Under the pieces are notes generated by a model, which worked only from the letters and a program-made list of their open reading frames with translations, was not told the origin of the DNA and ran no database searches. The position numbers and the translations under genes were made by a program. Below are positions 27,849 through 37,103 of a stretch of 64,000 nt of DNA, in pieces (position 1 is the stretch's first letter; each line of letters starts with the position of its first letter). The DNA is from Rudanella paleaurantiibacter (GTDB taxonomy: Bacteria > Bacteroidota > Bacteroidia > Cytophagales > Spirosomataceae), in the NCBI RefSeq assembly GCF_009184635.1, contig NZ_WELI01000001.1, forward strand, positions 62,001-126,000, read 5' to 3'.

Positions 27849-27923
27849 TACTACTGTCACAAACGCCGGGCTGCGTGGCGTGTTTGAAAAAGTTATTGGC
27901 TGGGGGCAAGCCCCCAGCGTACA

Positions 27924-30158
27924 TTACATCAGCTTGTCGAGTGTGATGGGCAGTTCATGTACGCGCTTGCCTGTTGCGTGAAAAATGGCGTTGGCAATGG
28001 CGGCTGGCATACCTACAATCCCGATTTCGCCCACGCCTTTCACGCCCAGCGGATTCACCACATCATCGTGTTCTTCCACGAAAAGAACGTCCAGCTCGTG
28101 AATGTCGGCGCAAACCGGAACGTGGTACTCGGCCAGGTTGTGGTTCATGAACCGGCCATAGCGGTGGTCCATCACGGTTTCTTCTTCCAGTGCCTTGCTG
28201 ATGCCCCACACCATGCCGCCGATAATCTGACTCCGGGCCGTTTTGGGGTTCAGAATCCGCCCGGCGGCAACGGCTGTTACGGCCCGTGTCACCTTCACGG
28301 TGCCCAGGTCCTCGTCTACCTGCACTTCCACAAACACCGCCGAGTGGGCGTAGCGTGTGTACTTGCCTTGCTTGAGCGAGTTGGTCATCGAGGTCGCTGT
28401 AGTCCGAATAGCCCGGCCACCGTTCTGGTCAACCAGGGTTTGCAGGTCGATACGGACCGAGGGGTCGGCTTTCAGGCGCATCTGTTTTTCCACGAAAAAG
28501 ACATCGTCGAACTTCGCTTTGGCAAAGGGTGAGTTCGGCATCTTGCGGGCGAGTTTAAGCAGCTCTTTGCCGAGATCTTCGCACACAATTTTGACCGCTG
28601 AACCTACCGTGCCGGCCGTCAGCGACCCACCCTGAAACGGGGCCAGGGGCATGTCGGTATCGCCCAGCCGGAACAGCACATCCTCCAGAGGCAGGCCCAG
28701 CGTATCGGCCGCAATCTGCGTCATAATTGTGTACGTGCCGGTGCCAATATCGGCGGTGGCACTGCTCACGCGCAGCTTGCCGTTTACAGTCAGCACGGCT
28801 TCGGCGCGGGCCGGTAGCTGATTGGCATCCCAAACGCCCGTAGCCATCCCCCAGCCAATGAGGGTATGGCCCTCGCGCATGGACCGGGGCTCGGGCGAGC
28901 GTTTGGTCCAGCCAAACCGTTCGGCTGCCTGTTGGTAGCAGGCTCGTAGTTGCTTACTCGAAAACGGCCGCTTTTCGTTCGGGTCTTCTTCGGTGTAGTT
29001 CTTGAGTCGGAGTTCGAGCGGGTCCATGCCAAGTTTGTACGACAGCTCGTCCATGGCGCATTCAATGGCCGACATCCCCGTGACGCCCCCCGGTGCCCGC
29101 ATATCGAGTGGTGTGTACTGATCGAGTGGCACCACGTTGTAATCGAATTGAGCGTTGGGCGCCTTGTACAGCGCCCCCGACCAGTTGACCACTACCTCGA
29201 TGTAGTCTTCAAAGCGCGAGGTTTCGGCCGTAGCCGCGTGCCGTAGCGCATCGAGGGTGCCGTCGGGTTGCGCCCCCAGGTCGATGTGCTGCACAGTGGC
29301 CGGGCGATGCCCAAACGTAAACATCTGCTGACGGGTGAGCGACACCCGCACCGACTGTTTCAGTTCGCGGGCGGCCATCACCGCCAGAAAAAGCTGGTAC
29401 TGAGGGCGTAGCCCCGATCCAAAGCCGCCACCCACGTAGGGCGAGACCACCCGCACATCGCGAAACGGAATATTGAATACCTGCGACACATAAAACTGAC
29501 TGTTGGGCGCCCCCTGCGTTTTATCATAAATGGTCAGTTTACCGTCTTTCCCGTACACCACCGTCGAGCTGAATAGCTCCATCGGGTTGTGGTGCTCAAA
29601 ACCGTGAACGTAGCCGGTCGAAAGCTGTACCGGAGCTTCGGTAAACGCCTTGTCGAAATTACCGCGTGCTTTGGGTGGGGGTGGTTTCAGAAGCGAGGCC
29701 AGCCCGCTTGCAGGTTTACGGGCTGTGTCGAGATGGTGCTGTAAATCGGTTTCGTGCGGTTCCTGGGCGTACTCGATCTTGACGAGGGAGGCCGCGTACC
29801 GGGCCTGTTCGAACGTCTCGGCCACCACAAGCGCTACGGGCTGCCCGTTGTACTTGATACGGTCGTTGTGCAACGGCCTGAAGGGCGAACCCGGCGGGGC
29901 ATCCAGGTCCTTATAGCTCATATCGAACCAGGCCAGTTTAGGCCGGTTCTGATGCGTGAATACCTTCACAACGCCGTCGAGGGCGAGGGCATCGCCCGTG
30001 TCGATGTGAGTGATGCGTCCTTTGGTGATCGTGCTCGACACAACCACACCGTGGAGCAGGTCGGGCGCTGTAAATTCGGCGGCATACTTGGCCTTGCCCG
30101 TTACTTTGGCCCGACCATCGACGCGGCTGATGGGTTTTCCAATTACCTGATTGTGCAT
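27924..30158 (-). CDS. Aldehyde/xanthine oxidoreductase, molybdenum-binding subunit (PaoC-like)
   Basis: A 744-residue large subunit that binds molybdopterin-cytosine dinucleotide and hydroxylates aldehydes or N-heterocycles. The N-terminus GKPISRVDGRAKVTGKAKYAAE starts the a/b hammerhead domain. Cofactor contacts include YVGGGFGSGLRPQ and DMRAPGGVTGMSA near the middle, and GSLTAGTVGSAV. The catalytic Glu is in GVKGVGEIGIVG near residue 710. Of the family, it most resembles the YagR/PaoC branch, in line with the special FAD subunit next to it. It is last in the three-gene operon, 7 bp after the FAD subunit. No MocA/PaoD-type maturation gene is adjacent. Confidence 0.94.
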   Translation of the reverse strand: MHNQVIGKPISRVDGRAKVTGKAKYAAEFTAPDLLHGVVVSSTITKGRITHIDTGDALALDGVVKVFTHQNRPKLAWFDMSYKDLDAPPGSPFRPLHNDRIKYNGQPVALVVAETFEQARYAASLVKIEYAQEPHETDLQHHLDTARKPASGLASLLKPPPPKARGNFDKAFTEAPVQLSTGYVHGFEHHNPMELFSSTVVYGKDGKLTIYDKTQGAPNSQFYVSQVFNIPFRDVRVVSPYVGGGFGSGLRPQYQLFLAVMAARELKQSVRVSLTRQQMFTFGHRPATVQHIDLGAQPDGTLDALRHAATAETSRFEDYIEVVVNWSGALYKAPNAQFDYNVVPLDQYTPLDMRAPGGVTGMSAIECAMDELSYKLGMDPLELRLKNYTEEDPNEKRPFSSKQLRACYQQAAERFGWTKRSPEPRSMREGHTLIGWGMATGVWDANQLPARAEAVLTVNGKLRVSSATADIGTGTYTIMTQIAADTLGLPLEDVLFRLGDTDMPLAPFQGGSLTAGTVGSAVKIVCEDLGKELLKLARKMPNSPFAKAKFDDVFFVEKQMRLKADPSVRIDLQTLVDQNGGRAIRTTATSMTNSLKQGKYTRYAHSAVFVEVQVDEDLGTVKVTRAVTAVAAGRILNPKTARSQIIGGMVWGISKALEEETVMDHRYGRFMNHNLAEYHVPVCADIHELDVLFVEEHDDVVNPLGVKGVGEIGIVGMPAAIANAIFHATGKRVHELPITLDKLM

Positions 30159-30165
30159 AACGGGG

Positions 30166-31209
30166 TTATTCAGTTGGTTCGAGTTTGGCCGCCTGACTCA
30201 AGGCGCGTACAATGGCGCGTTTGGCCAGTTCAATTTTGAAGGTGTTGTGTCCGTACCCCTGAGCCCCATCGAGCAGGGCGTCGGCGGCCCGTCCGAAAAC
30301 ATCGGGCGTGGGTCGTTGGCCAACCAGCAGAGCCTCGGCTTCGGTTTTGCGCCAGGGTTTGTGGGCCACGCCCCCCATGGCAAGCCGGGCAGCACTAATC
30401 TGATCGCCCGAAGCGTCGGACCGTTCCAGTTCGAGCGCGGCCGCTACCGATACCAGCGCAAAGGCATACGAGGCCCGGTCGCGGAGCTTGAGGTAGCTGT
30501 TATAGTGAGAGAAGCCGTTGGCGGGCAGATCAATGGCCGTAACCAGCTCGCCGGGTCGGAGGGTGTTGTCGTGCTGGGGAGTATCGCCCGGTAGCCGGTG
30601 AAAATCGGCAATCGGGATTGTGCGCTCGCCCTGCGGCCCCGACACCCGGACGACGGCTTCGAGGGCGGCTAAGGCCACGCACATATCGGAGGGGTGAGTG
30701 GCAATGCAATGCACATTGCCATCGGCCGACTCAGTCCCCAGAATCGCGTGAATCCGGTTGTAGCCGTGCAGGGCTCCGCAACCCGCCGGGCCCTGGCTGG
30801 GGCCACTGTGCCGTTTGTTGCAGGGCATGGAGGTATCGTAAAAATAGTAGCACCGCGTGCGCTGAAATAGGTTGCCGCCGTTGGTGGCCATGTTGCGCAA
30901 CTGGGCCGAAGCCCCGGCCAGAATCGCCTTCGATAAAAGCGGGTAGCGTTGCTCCACCAGCGGATGGTAGGCCGTGTCGGCATTGGTGACAAGCGCCCCG
31001 AGCCGGAGGCCACCATCTTCGAGTTCTTCAACGGTTGCCAGCGGCAGGCGGTTGATGTCGACGAGCGTAGTGGGTTGTTCCACGTGCTCTTTCATCAGGT
31101 CGATCAGGTTGGTGCCACCCGCAATAAATTTGGCGGCATCGGGTTGGGCGGTGAGGTCGCGCACGGCTGCGTCGACGCCGGTCGGGCGTAGGTACTGGAA
31201 TGGCTTCAT
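30166..31209 (-). CDS. Aldehyde/xanthine oxidoreductase, FAD subunit (PaoB-like)
   Basis: A 347-residue medium subunit. FAD-binding signatures are AKFIAGGTNLIDLMKEHVE near residue 30 and ASAQLRNMATNGGNLFQRTRC near residue 100. The latter is followed by CYYF...PCNKR and GPAGCGALHGYNR; these extra cysteines correspond to the [4Fe-4S] site known in PaoB/YagS. A C-terminal CO_deh_flav_C domain follows. The start ATG at 31209 overlaps the stop of the 2Fe-2S subunit as ATGA, a sign of translational coupling; the longer frame runs through that upstream gene and is rejected. Confidence 0.94.
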   Translation of the reverse strand: MKPFQYLRPTGVDAAVRDLTAQPDAAKFIAGGTNLIDLMKEHVEQPTTLVDINRLPLATVEELEDGGLRLGALVTNADTAYHPLVEQRYPLLSKAILAGASAQLRNMATNGGNLFQRTRCYYFYDTSMPCNKRHSGPSQGPAGCGALHGYNRIHAILGTESADGNVHCIATHPSDMCVALAALEAVVRVSGPQGERTIPIADFHRLPGDTPQHDNTLRPGELVTAIDLPANGFSHYNSYLKLRDRASYAFALVSVAAALELERSDASGDQISAARLAMGGVAHKPWRKTEAEALLVGQRPTPDVFGRAADALLDGAQGYGHNTFKIELAKRAIVRALSQAAKLEPTE

Positions 31210-31769
31210 TGGGCGGTTGGGTTTAGTTGCATCACATCCCGAATGGCATCGACAATATGGGGGTAGGCCCCGCAACGGCAGATGTTGCCACTCATGAGCT
31301 CCCGGATGTCGGCATCGGTTTTCACCCGTCCCTCGTTGATCATCCCAACTGCCGAGCAGATCTGCCCCGGTGTGCAGTAGCCACACTGAAACGCGTCGTG
31401 GTCAATAAATGCCTGCTGCACCGGGTGAAGATCGCCGGTTTGGGCGTCGGCCAGCCCTTCGATGGTGGTAATCTGATGGTCTTCGTGCATCACCGCCAGG
31501 GTCAGACAGGAGTTAATTCGTTTGCCATCGACCAGCACCGTGCAAGCTCCGCACTGACCATGATCGCAGCCTTTTTTTGTGCCTGTCAGGTCGAGGTATT
31601 CGCGCAGGGCGTCGAGGAGCGTAGTCCACGGGGCTACGTTGAGCTCATATTCGGCTCCGTTGATGGTGAGCGAGAACGAACGAACGCCGGTACCGACGGG
31701 CTCGGGCGGGGCCGAGCGCGGTTGGGTGACCGGCGTTGGGAGAGTTGCCGTTTGCATGGATAAAGACAT
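31206..31769 (-). CDS. Aldehyde/xanthine oxidoreductase, 2Fe-2S subunit (PaoA-like)
   Basis: A 187-residue small subunit carrying two [2Fe-2S] clusters. The plant-ferredoxin-type site is CDHGQCGACTVLVDG with a fourth Cys in INSCLTL. The alpha-helical site is CGYCTPGQ plus CRCG near the C-terminus. E. coli PaoA has a long Tat signal; here the N-terminal 30 residues (Thr/Pro-rich, no twin Arg, no hydrophobic stretch) give no export signal, so the complex is probably cytoplasmic. An in-frame ATG at 31757 is an alternative start. First gene of the operon. Confidence 0.94.
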   Translation of the reverse strand: MSLSMQTATLPTPVTQPRSAPPEPVGTGVRSFSLTINGAEYELNVAPWTTLLDALREYLDLTGTKKGCDHGQCGACTVLVDGKRINSCLTLAVMHEDHQITTIEGLADAQTGDLHPVQQAFIDHDAFQCGYCTPGQICSAVGMINEGRVKTDADIRELMSGNICRCGAYPHIVDAIRDVMQLNPTAQ

Positions 31770-31854
31770 TGATTAGTCCATGCAAAACGTAGGATATAAA
31801 GTGATGTTTCAGAAAGGGCCGTAATGGGCCGGTTGACAGTAAGATGCAACTGAC

Positions 31855-31916
31855 AGGATTACAGGATAAACAGGATTTATGTAGGCCCAGGATAATCGCG
31901 GTTATCCTGTAATCCT
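31855..31916. repeat. ATCCTGTAATCCT-type interspersed palindrome
   Basis: AGGATTACAGGATAA (31855-31869) is perfectly repeated in inverse at 31902-31916. This AGGATTACAGGAT motif is a widespread intergenic element in Bacteroidota. It lies upstream of the molybdenum operon and downstream of the DUF5009 gene's stop. Confidence 0.8.
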
Positions 31917-32007
31917 CCGGGCCGCAGGGCGGTCCCAAAAATGTTTTTGGGAAATCTGCCGTAATGAACTTGTCCTACACCTAATGGTCAGGCGTGTTCC
32001 CTGAACA

Positions 32008-33225
32008 TCAAAGTTTTAGTTTGATGCCGAGCCGGTTGAGCCGCCCGGCCACCCATACACACAGGAGGGCAAACGCAAACGATTTGGCCAGCCCCACACC
32101 GCCCGCCAGCAAAAATGCGGGCAGGTGTAGCCCCAGCCCCACCATCAGCGCGTAGGCAAAATGGGGCATCAGGTAGCAAAGTAGGGTATCAGTACCGGCA
32201 GGTTTGATAAACCGGAACCAGTGGCCTTTGCCCGCTGCGTCGACGAGCCAGTACAGGGCCGTGAAAGCCAGCAAGGTAAACGCACTGCACAGAAAGAGCC
32301 AGGCCGGGGTAGCCGCCAGTTTGGAGAGGCCCCAGAATGGACGTGTGTACACCGACAACCCAATCAGTACTCCGCTCATGACCAGAAAGCCGACCGTCAT
32401 GGGCCGGGTTAGGCCACGCTCAAGGCAGTAGCGGAAAACAGTAGCTGTAAGTACCCCGCCCAGAGTCAGACCGGCCAGGGTTCCGCCGATGATTGGTTCA
32501 GGAATAAACAGCAGGGCTTTCGGGACGAGGCCTGCCCCAAACGCCATGCTCAACCCGCAAAAAGTAACCCATACCAGAGCCAGTATGGCAATGCGGCCCC
32601 GGGCCAGCAACGTAGTCACAGCACCCACTAGATACGACCAGCCAATCAGCCCCAGAATACCCCACCAGTGGGGTTCAAACCGGGCCGTGCCGTCGCCACC
32701 CCGGTACAGAATGGCCAGGGTCAGCAGCGTACCGGCTCCCAGTAATCGGGCGCCAGTTATCAGCCATTGGGGAGCTGTTTTCGGGTAAGTATTCCAGATC
32801 AGGATAAACGAAATGCAGGACAGCGTGTTCCAGACCAGCCGGTGCATCCCGGTGGCGGCTTCGTTGATCGACTCGCCATTGACGAGCCAGAGCCCCATAA
32901 CCAGCAGAGCTACCGTGCGGCCCAGAATATGCAGCAGAATGGCCCGGTCGGAGTCGCCCCGGTTGCTGCGATGGGCAATGGCGAACGGGGAAGATAGGCC
33001 AACAATGAACAGGAAGGCCGGAAAAATGACATCGGAAAAGCCGATCCCGTCGACGCCGGGTGCTACGTGTTCGAGCCATACCGGCACGCCTGTAAGCGAC
33101 CATAAATCGTTGACGAAAATCATGAACACCATCGTGATAGCCCGCAGGACATCGATAGAGCCGACGCGTAAAGCCGCCGGAAGCGTAGAGGTGGCCGGAG
33201 CCTTGGGAAGTGAGGTAGATAGCAT
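32008..33225 (-). CDS. DUF5009 / HGSNAT-like acyltransferase membrane protein
   Basis: A 405-residue membrane protein with about ten to eleven transmembrane segments. The start RVGSIDVLRAITMVFMIFVND followed by DVIFPAFLFIVGLS is the conserved block of the DUF5009 / heparan-alpha-glucosaminide N-acetyltransferase-like family, which carries acetyl groups across membranes to sugars. The His normally involved in acyl transfer could be one of those in the first loops (W.EHVAPG). The ATG at 33225 is preferred over a TTG 21 bp upstream; a GGAGG lies 14 bp before it. A sugar-acylation role fits family knowledge, but the substrate is unknown. Confidence 0.87.
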   Translation of the reverse strand: MLSTSLPKAPATSTLPAALRVGSIDVLRAITMVFMIFVNDLWSLTGVPVWLEHVAPGVDGIGFSDVIFPAFLFIVGLSSPFAIAHRSNRGDSDRAILLHILGRTVALLVMGLWLVNGESINEAATGMHRLVWNTLSCISFILIWNTYPKTAPQWLITGARLLGAGTLLTLAILYRGGDGTARFEPHWWGILGLIGWSYLVGAVTTLLARGRIAILALVWVTFCGLSMAFGAGLVPKALLFIPEPIIGGTLAGLTLGGVLTATVFRYCLERGLTRPMTVGFLVMSGVLIGLSVYTRPFWGLSKLAATPAWLFLCSAFTLLAFTALYWLVDAAGKGHWFRFIKPAGTDTLLCYLMPHFAYALMVGLGLHLPAFLLAGGVGLAKSFAFALLCVWVAGRLNRLGIKLKL

Positions 33226-33280
33226 AGGTTGGGTATATACCTCCAAAAGCGAAAAAGCCGTCCTGTTTAATGAAGTCGGT

Positions 33281-33736
33281 TCAGGAAATGGCCTCTATGC
33301 GGTACTCCATTCTGTTGAACGTAGCGGAGTCACCCATGCGCTTGCCCAGGAGCAGGGCCCCGATAGGCGAGGCTGGCGATACGGCGAAATAGTCGGTGCC
33401 GTCGAGGGAGATTTTGCCCGCACTGATACTGATGTAAAATGTGCCCCGCGACGTTTTCACCAAACTGCCGGGGATAGCCACTGCCGACTCGGCCGCGGGG
33501 TCGAGTTTTTCCAGATCGGCTTTCATCCGCTGGGCTTCGGCGAGGAGTTGGGCGTGGCGGTCGCGTTCGAGTTGCGCCATGGCCCGGCCGGTTTCGTACT
33601 TATCGCCCGCCGAGCTTTTGGTTTCTGAATTGGCCGATTCCTGCGCGGCCTGCATAGCCTCGGCGGCATTGTCGATGCGCTCCTGCACGTAGGCCAGGCA
33701 ATGGTCGTATAGTTTGGCTTTGAGGAAAGTGGTCAC
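33281..33736 (-). CDS. GreA/GreB-like protein
   Basis: A 151-residue protein. The N-terminal half (about 1-80) is a charged coiled-coil (DHCLAYVQERIDNAAEAMQAAQESANSE, with the conserved SSAGDKYETGRAMAQLERD). The C-terminal half resembles the GreA/GreB FKBP-like domain (GSLVKTSRGTFYISIS...SPIGALLLGKRMGD). It is likely an RNA-polymerase secondary-channel factor or relative. Homologs in this phylum are often mislabelled 3-oxoacyl-ACP synthase. The start is a GTG at 33736, as no ATG precedes the coiled coil. It lies upstream of the DUF5009 gene by 55 bp on the same strand. Confidence 0.78.
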   Translation of the reverse strand: MTTFLKAKLYDHCLAYVQERIDNAAEAMQAAQESANSETKSSAGDKYETGRAMAQLERDRHAQLLAEAQRMKADLEKLDPAAESAVAIPGSLVKTSRGTFYISISAGKISLDGTDYFAVSPASPIGALLLGKRMGDSATFNRMEYRIEAIS

Positions 33737-33864
33737 GAGGGAAGTGGGTAGGGGTGAAGGTATAATGTTCTATGTATCGTTCACAATACGTTTTTTGTCT
33801 TCGTATGATTCCTACACCCCGCCCAAACCTATACCCCCCGAATTTCGTTTATACAGCGAGTAGA

Positions 33865-33884
33865 ATAGTACAAAATCGTACTAT
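33865..33884. promoter_or_regulatory. Palindromic operator candidate upstream of marR-1
   Basis: ATAGTAC (33865-33871) and GTACTAT (33878-33884) form a perfect inverted repeat with a 6-bp spacer AAAATC, 35 bp before the MarR-family ATG. A near copy follows the same gene at 34594-34610. Confidence 0.55.
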
Positions 33885-33919
33885 ATTGCCGAGGGTAGGT
33901 AAATGCTTTTTGTTATCGA

Positions 33920-34597
33920 ATGAAATACGGACTAATCCGCCAGCTGATCGATTACGCCGAGGCTTACGAGCGCGAAACGGCTCATACGGGTGGGGCCGCT
34001 GAAGCTACTAATTCGGAAATGGTGTATTTTCTGGCCTGGCTGAACGAACGCGTTGCGGCCGAAAAGCGAGCCGACCAGGCGGCCGAGGGCCCCGTGCAGT
34101 CGGTTTCGGGCGCGGCTCCCGATACGCTCATCGGTAAGCTCGTGACCTACCTCTATCGCTATGCCCGCTCACTCACCAAACGCGCTTTGACAGATACCCC
34201 TCTGGTTAGTTCTGACGATTTTGCGTACATGATTTCGCTGATGTACAAACCGTTGCAGACAAAAGTGGAACTGATTCAGTACAACATTCATGAGAAAACA
34301 ACGGGCATGGAAATTATCCGCCGACTGATTGCCAATGGCTTGGTGGAACAACAAAATGACGAAACCGACAAACGTAGTAAACGGCTGAAACTGACCGATG
34401 CGGGTGTGGCTATGTTGCACCAAATCTGGCCGCGTATGGTACAAACGTCCATTCTGATTGGCGGGCCACTGTCCAATACCGAAAAGTTGCAGTTGGTGGG
34501 CCTGATGGAGCGGCTACACCAATTCCATAATCCTATTTTTCTGAGCGACCGGTCGGAGTCGACAGAAGAACTTGTGCGGGAGCTACAAAAAAAATAG
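33920..34597 (+). CDS. MarR-family winged-helix regulator (marR-1)
   Basis: A 225-residue regulator, longer than typical MarR proteins because of a roughly 90-residue N-terminal helical extension (MKYGLIRQLIDYAEAYERET...). The winged-helix core is visible in LVSSDDFAYMISL, EKTTGMEIIRRLIANGLVEQQND (recognition helix and turn), TDKRSKRLKLTDAGVAMLHQI (wing). The dimerisation helices lie at the C-terminus. A palindrome before the gene and its near copy after it suggest that it controls itself and the TonB-dependent receptor gene that begins 67 bp downstream. Confidence 0.85.
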   Translation: MKYGLIRQLIDYAEAYERETAHTGGAAEATNSEMVYFLAWLNERVAAEKRADQAAEGPVQSVSGAAPDTLIGKLVTYLYRYARSLTKRALTDTPLVSSDDFAYMISLMYKPLQTKVELIQYNIHEKTTGMEIIRRLIANGLVEQQNDETDKRSKRLKLTDAGVAMLHQIWPRMVQTSILIGGPLSNTEKLQLVGLMERLHQFHNPIFLSDRSESTEELVRELQKK

Positions 34598-34610
34598 TAC
34601 AAAAACGTCC
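34594..34610. promoter_or_regulatory. Second ATAGTAC operator candidate upstream of the receptor
   Basis: ATAGTACAAAAACGTCC matches 15 of 17 bases of the palindrome at 33865 in the same orientation. It overlaps the stop codon of marR-1 and is 54 bp before the receptor ATG. Confidence 0.5.
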
Positions 34611-34664
34611 AACATTTTTCGAGGTAGCGTGTTAATGTTCCGAATCCCATTCGGTACTTAACTT

Positions 34665-37103
34665 ATGCGCTTTTTATACAGTATGGTCTGTCTGCTGCTC
34701 ATTGGCACGTTGCAGGCCCAAACCCCCGACCAACGGGTGGGGAATATCATCGGAACCGTTCGCGATGCGGCAACGCAGGAGTTGCTCATCGGCGTGACCA
34801 TCAAAGTGGCCAACGGTACGCAGGGTGTCGTGACCGACACCGAAGGCCGGTACAAACTGACCCTGCCCGTGGGTACTTACAACCTACAGGCTTCGTATGT
34901 GGGCTACCAATCGCTGGAGAAGTTTAACCTCGTGGTGACGTCGGGCAACGACAATCAGGCCAATTTCGAGCTGACTGAAGAAAATCAGCGGCTATCGGAG
35001 GTGACGGTCAAGGCCAACCGGGCAACGGCGGCCGCATCGACCATCTCAAGCCCCAACTCTATTCAGCGGCTCACCACCGAAGAAATCAAGACCAACCCCG
35101 GCGGTAACTTCGATATTTCGAAAGTGATTCAGACCCTGCCGGGCGTGGGTGGCTCGCCGGGTGGTCTCCGCAACGACATCATTATCCGGGGGGGCGCACC
35201 CAACGAAAACGTGTTCTACCTCGACGGCATCGAGATTCCGGTCATCAACCATTTTCAGACGCAGGGCGGCACGGGTGGCCCGCAGGGAATCCTGAACGTG
35301 TCGTTTATTGAAGACGTGACCCTGTCGTCGAGCAGTTTCGATGCCCGGTACGACAACGCGCTGGCGTCGGTGTTTCAGTTCAAGCAACGCGAGGGCAACC
35401 GCGAGCGGCTACAGGGCAATTTCCGGGTGAGCGGCACCGAGCTGGCCCTGACTACCGAGGGGCCGTTGTCCGAAAAAACAACCTTTCTGGCCTCGGCCCG
35501 CCGGTCGTATCTGCAATACTTCTTCCGGCTTATCGACCTGCCTATCCGGCCTAATTACTGGGATTTTCAGGCCAAAATCACCCATCGGTTCAGTAAAAAA
35601 ACAACCCTGACGGCCGTGGGCGTGGGCGCGCTCGATGAGTTCAGCTTTGCCGTACCCCGCGAGGTTACACCCGACAAAGAATACACCATTCGGCGGGCTC
35701 CGCTCATTAATCAGTGGAACTACACGGGCGGGCTGGCCCTGCGGCACCTGATCGAAAACGGCTACCTCAACATCGCCCTGAGCCGGAATGCCTTCGACAA
35801 TGCGCTCGACCGGTTTGAGGATGCCCGGCAGAATGACGAGTCGGCGCGGGCGTTTCGGTTGCGGTCGCGGGAGATTGAAAACAAGCTCCGTATCGACGTG
35901 AACAAGTCGGTGGCAGGCTGGCGGTACTCATACGGGGTATCGGCCCAGTATGCACAGTTCAACAACGACATTGCGGGCAAGATTCGGAATGCCGTGTTCG
36001 ACCCATCAGGGCAATTGGTATCGCCCGAAGTCCGTATCCGGTCGAATACAAGCCTTGATCTGGGCCGTTTCGGGGCGTTTGTACAGGTAAACCGCAACGT
36101 GCTGAACAACCGGCTGGGGGTTTCGGCCGGCTTGCGTACCGACATGAACACGTTTACCACCACGGGTATGAATCCGCTGCAGACGTTGTCGCCCCGGCTG
36201 GCGTTGAGTTACGCCCTCAACGAGCAATGGAACCTGAACGCGTCGGTGGGGCGCTATTTCAAAATGCCGATTTACACCGTGTTGGGCTACCGTGATGCGC
36301 AGGGGCAGTTTGTCAACCGCGACAACCGCTACATTGCCTCGAACCATTACGTGGCGGGTATCGAGTTTTTGCCGAATCCCACGCGCCGGTTTACGGTCGA
36401 GGGGTTCTTCAAGCAATACAGCAACTACCCGGTGTCGGTGCGGAATGGTATATCGCTGGCTAACCTGGGCGCTGATTTCAACGCTATTGGTAATGAAGCC
36501 GTTACGAGTACCGGCAAAGGGCAAGCCTACGGGGTAGAGGTATTTTTTCAGCAGAAACTGGTCAAAAACCTGTTTGTAGTGGCCTCGTACACCTACGTGC
36601 GGAGTTTATTCTCAGGATCAAATGGTGTGCTGGTGCCCTCGGCTTGGGACAACCGGCACCTGTTCTCGGGCTTGCTCGGGCGTAAGTTCAAGCGCGGTTG
36701 GGAGATGGGCCTGAAATACCGCTTTGCGGGTGGAGCACCGTTTACGCCGTTCGATATTCCGGCTTCGCAGGCCAACTTCCTGGCGTTGGGGCAGGGCATT
36801 CCCGACTATTCGAAGCTGAACACGCAGCGGCTCGCTCCTTTGAATCAGTTTGATTTCCGGCTGGATAAGAAATGGAACTTCCGCCGGACAACGCTCGACC
36901 TGTTCCTCGACGTTCAGAATGCTTTTGTACTACCCACGCCCGGCCTGCCCGATTTTGTCCTGAGCCGCGCCCTCGATGGCTCGGGCTACCTGACCACCGA
37001 CGGAGCACCCCTGCGCGCCAACGGCAGCAACGGTATCCCGGAAGTACTATCTAACAACAACCCATTTGTAACCCCGACGATTGGGTTTATGGTAGAATTT
37101 TAG
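34665..37103 (+). CDS. TonB-dependent outer-membrane receptor
   Basis: An 812-residue receptor. A short signal peptide (MRFLYSMVCLLLIGTLQAQ) is followed by a CarboxypepD_reg-like beta domain at about 25-110 (GTVRDAATQELLIGVTIKV...LPVGTYNLQASYVGYQ). Next comes the plug at about 125-240 (KVIQTLPGVGGSPGGLRNDIIIRGGAPNENVFYLDGIEI) and a beta-barrel to the C-terminus, which ends in an aromatic residue (FMVEF). It takes up a ligand, unidentified, using the TonB system. No SusD partner follows, so this is not a polysaccharide-utilisation pair; the neighbouring MarR regulator suggests control by a small molecule. A hairpin terminator follows immediately. Confidence 0.94.
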   Translation: MRFLYSMVCLLLIGTLQAQTPDQRVGNIIGTVRDAATQELLIGVTIKVANGTQGVVTDTEGRYKLTLPVGTYNLQASYVGYQSLEKFNLVVTSGNDNQANFELTEENQRLSEVTVKANRATAAASTISSPNSIQRLTTEEIKTNPGGNFDISKVIQTLPGVGGSPGGLRNDIIIRGGAPNENVFYLDGIEIPVINHFQTQGGTGGPQGILNVSFIEDVTLSSSSFDARYDNALASVFQFKQREGNRERLQGNFRVSGTELALTTEGPLSEKTTFLASARRSYLQYFFRLIDLPIRPNYWDFQAKITHRFSKKTTLTAVGVGALDEFSFAVPREVTPDKEYTIRRAPLINQWNYTGGLALRHLIENGYLNIALSRNAFDNALDRFEDARQNDESARAFRLRSREIENKLRIDVNKSVAGWRYSYGVSAQYAQFNNDIAGKIRNAVFDPSGQLVSPEVRIRSNTSLDLGRFGAFVQVNRNVLNNRLGVSAGLRTDMNTFTTTGMNPLQTLSPRLALSYALNEQWNLNASVGRYFKMPIYTVLGYRDAQGQFVNRDNRYIASNHYVAGIEFLPNPTRRFTVEGFFKQYSNYPVSVRNGISLANLGADFNAIGNEAVTSTGKGQAYGVEVFFQQKLVKNLFVVASYTYVRSLFSGSNGVLVPSAWDNRHLFSGLLGRKFKRGWEMGLKYRFAGGAPFTPFDIPASQANFLALGQGIPDYSKLNTQRLAPLNQFDFRLDKKWNFRRTTLDLFLDVQNAFVLPTPGLPDFVLSRALDGSGYLTTDGAPLRANGSNGIPEVLSNNNPFVTPTIGFMVEF

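Noticed and set aside
33281-33736. 3-oxoacyl-ACP synthase
   Set aside because: This name is common in automatic annotation of this family, but the protein is only 151 residues with a coiled coil and Gre-like C-terminal domain and no thiolase motif.
34665-37103. SusC-type polysaccharide-utilisation locus
   Set aside because: No SusD gene, glycoside hydrolase or hybrid regulator follows the receptor.
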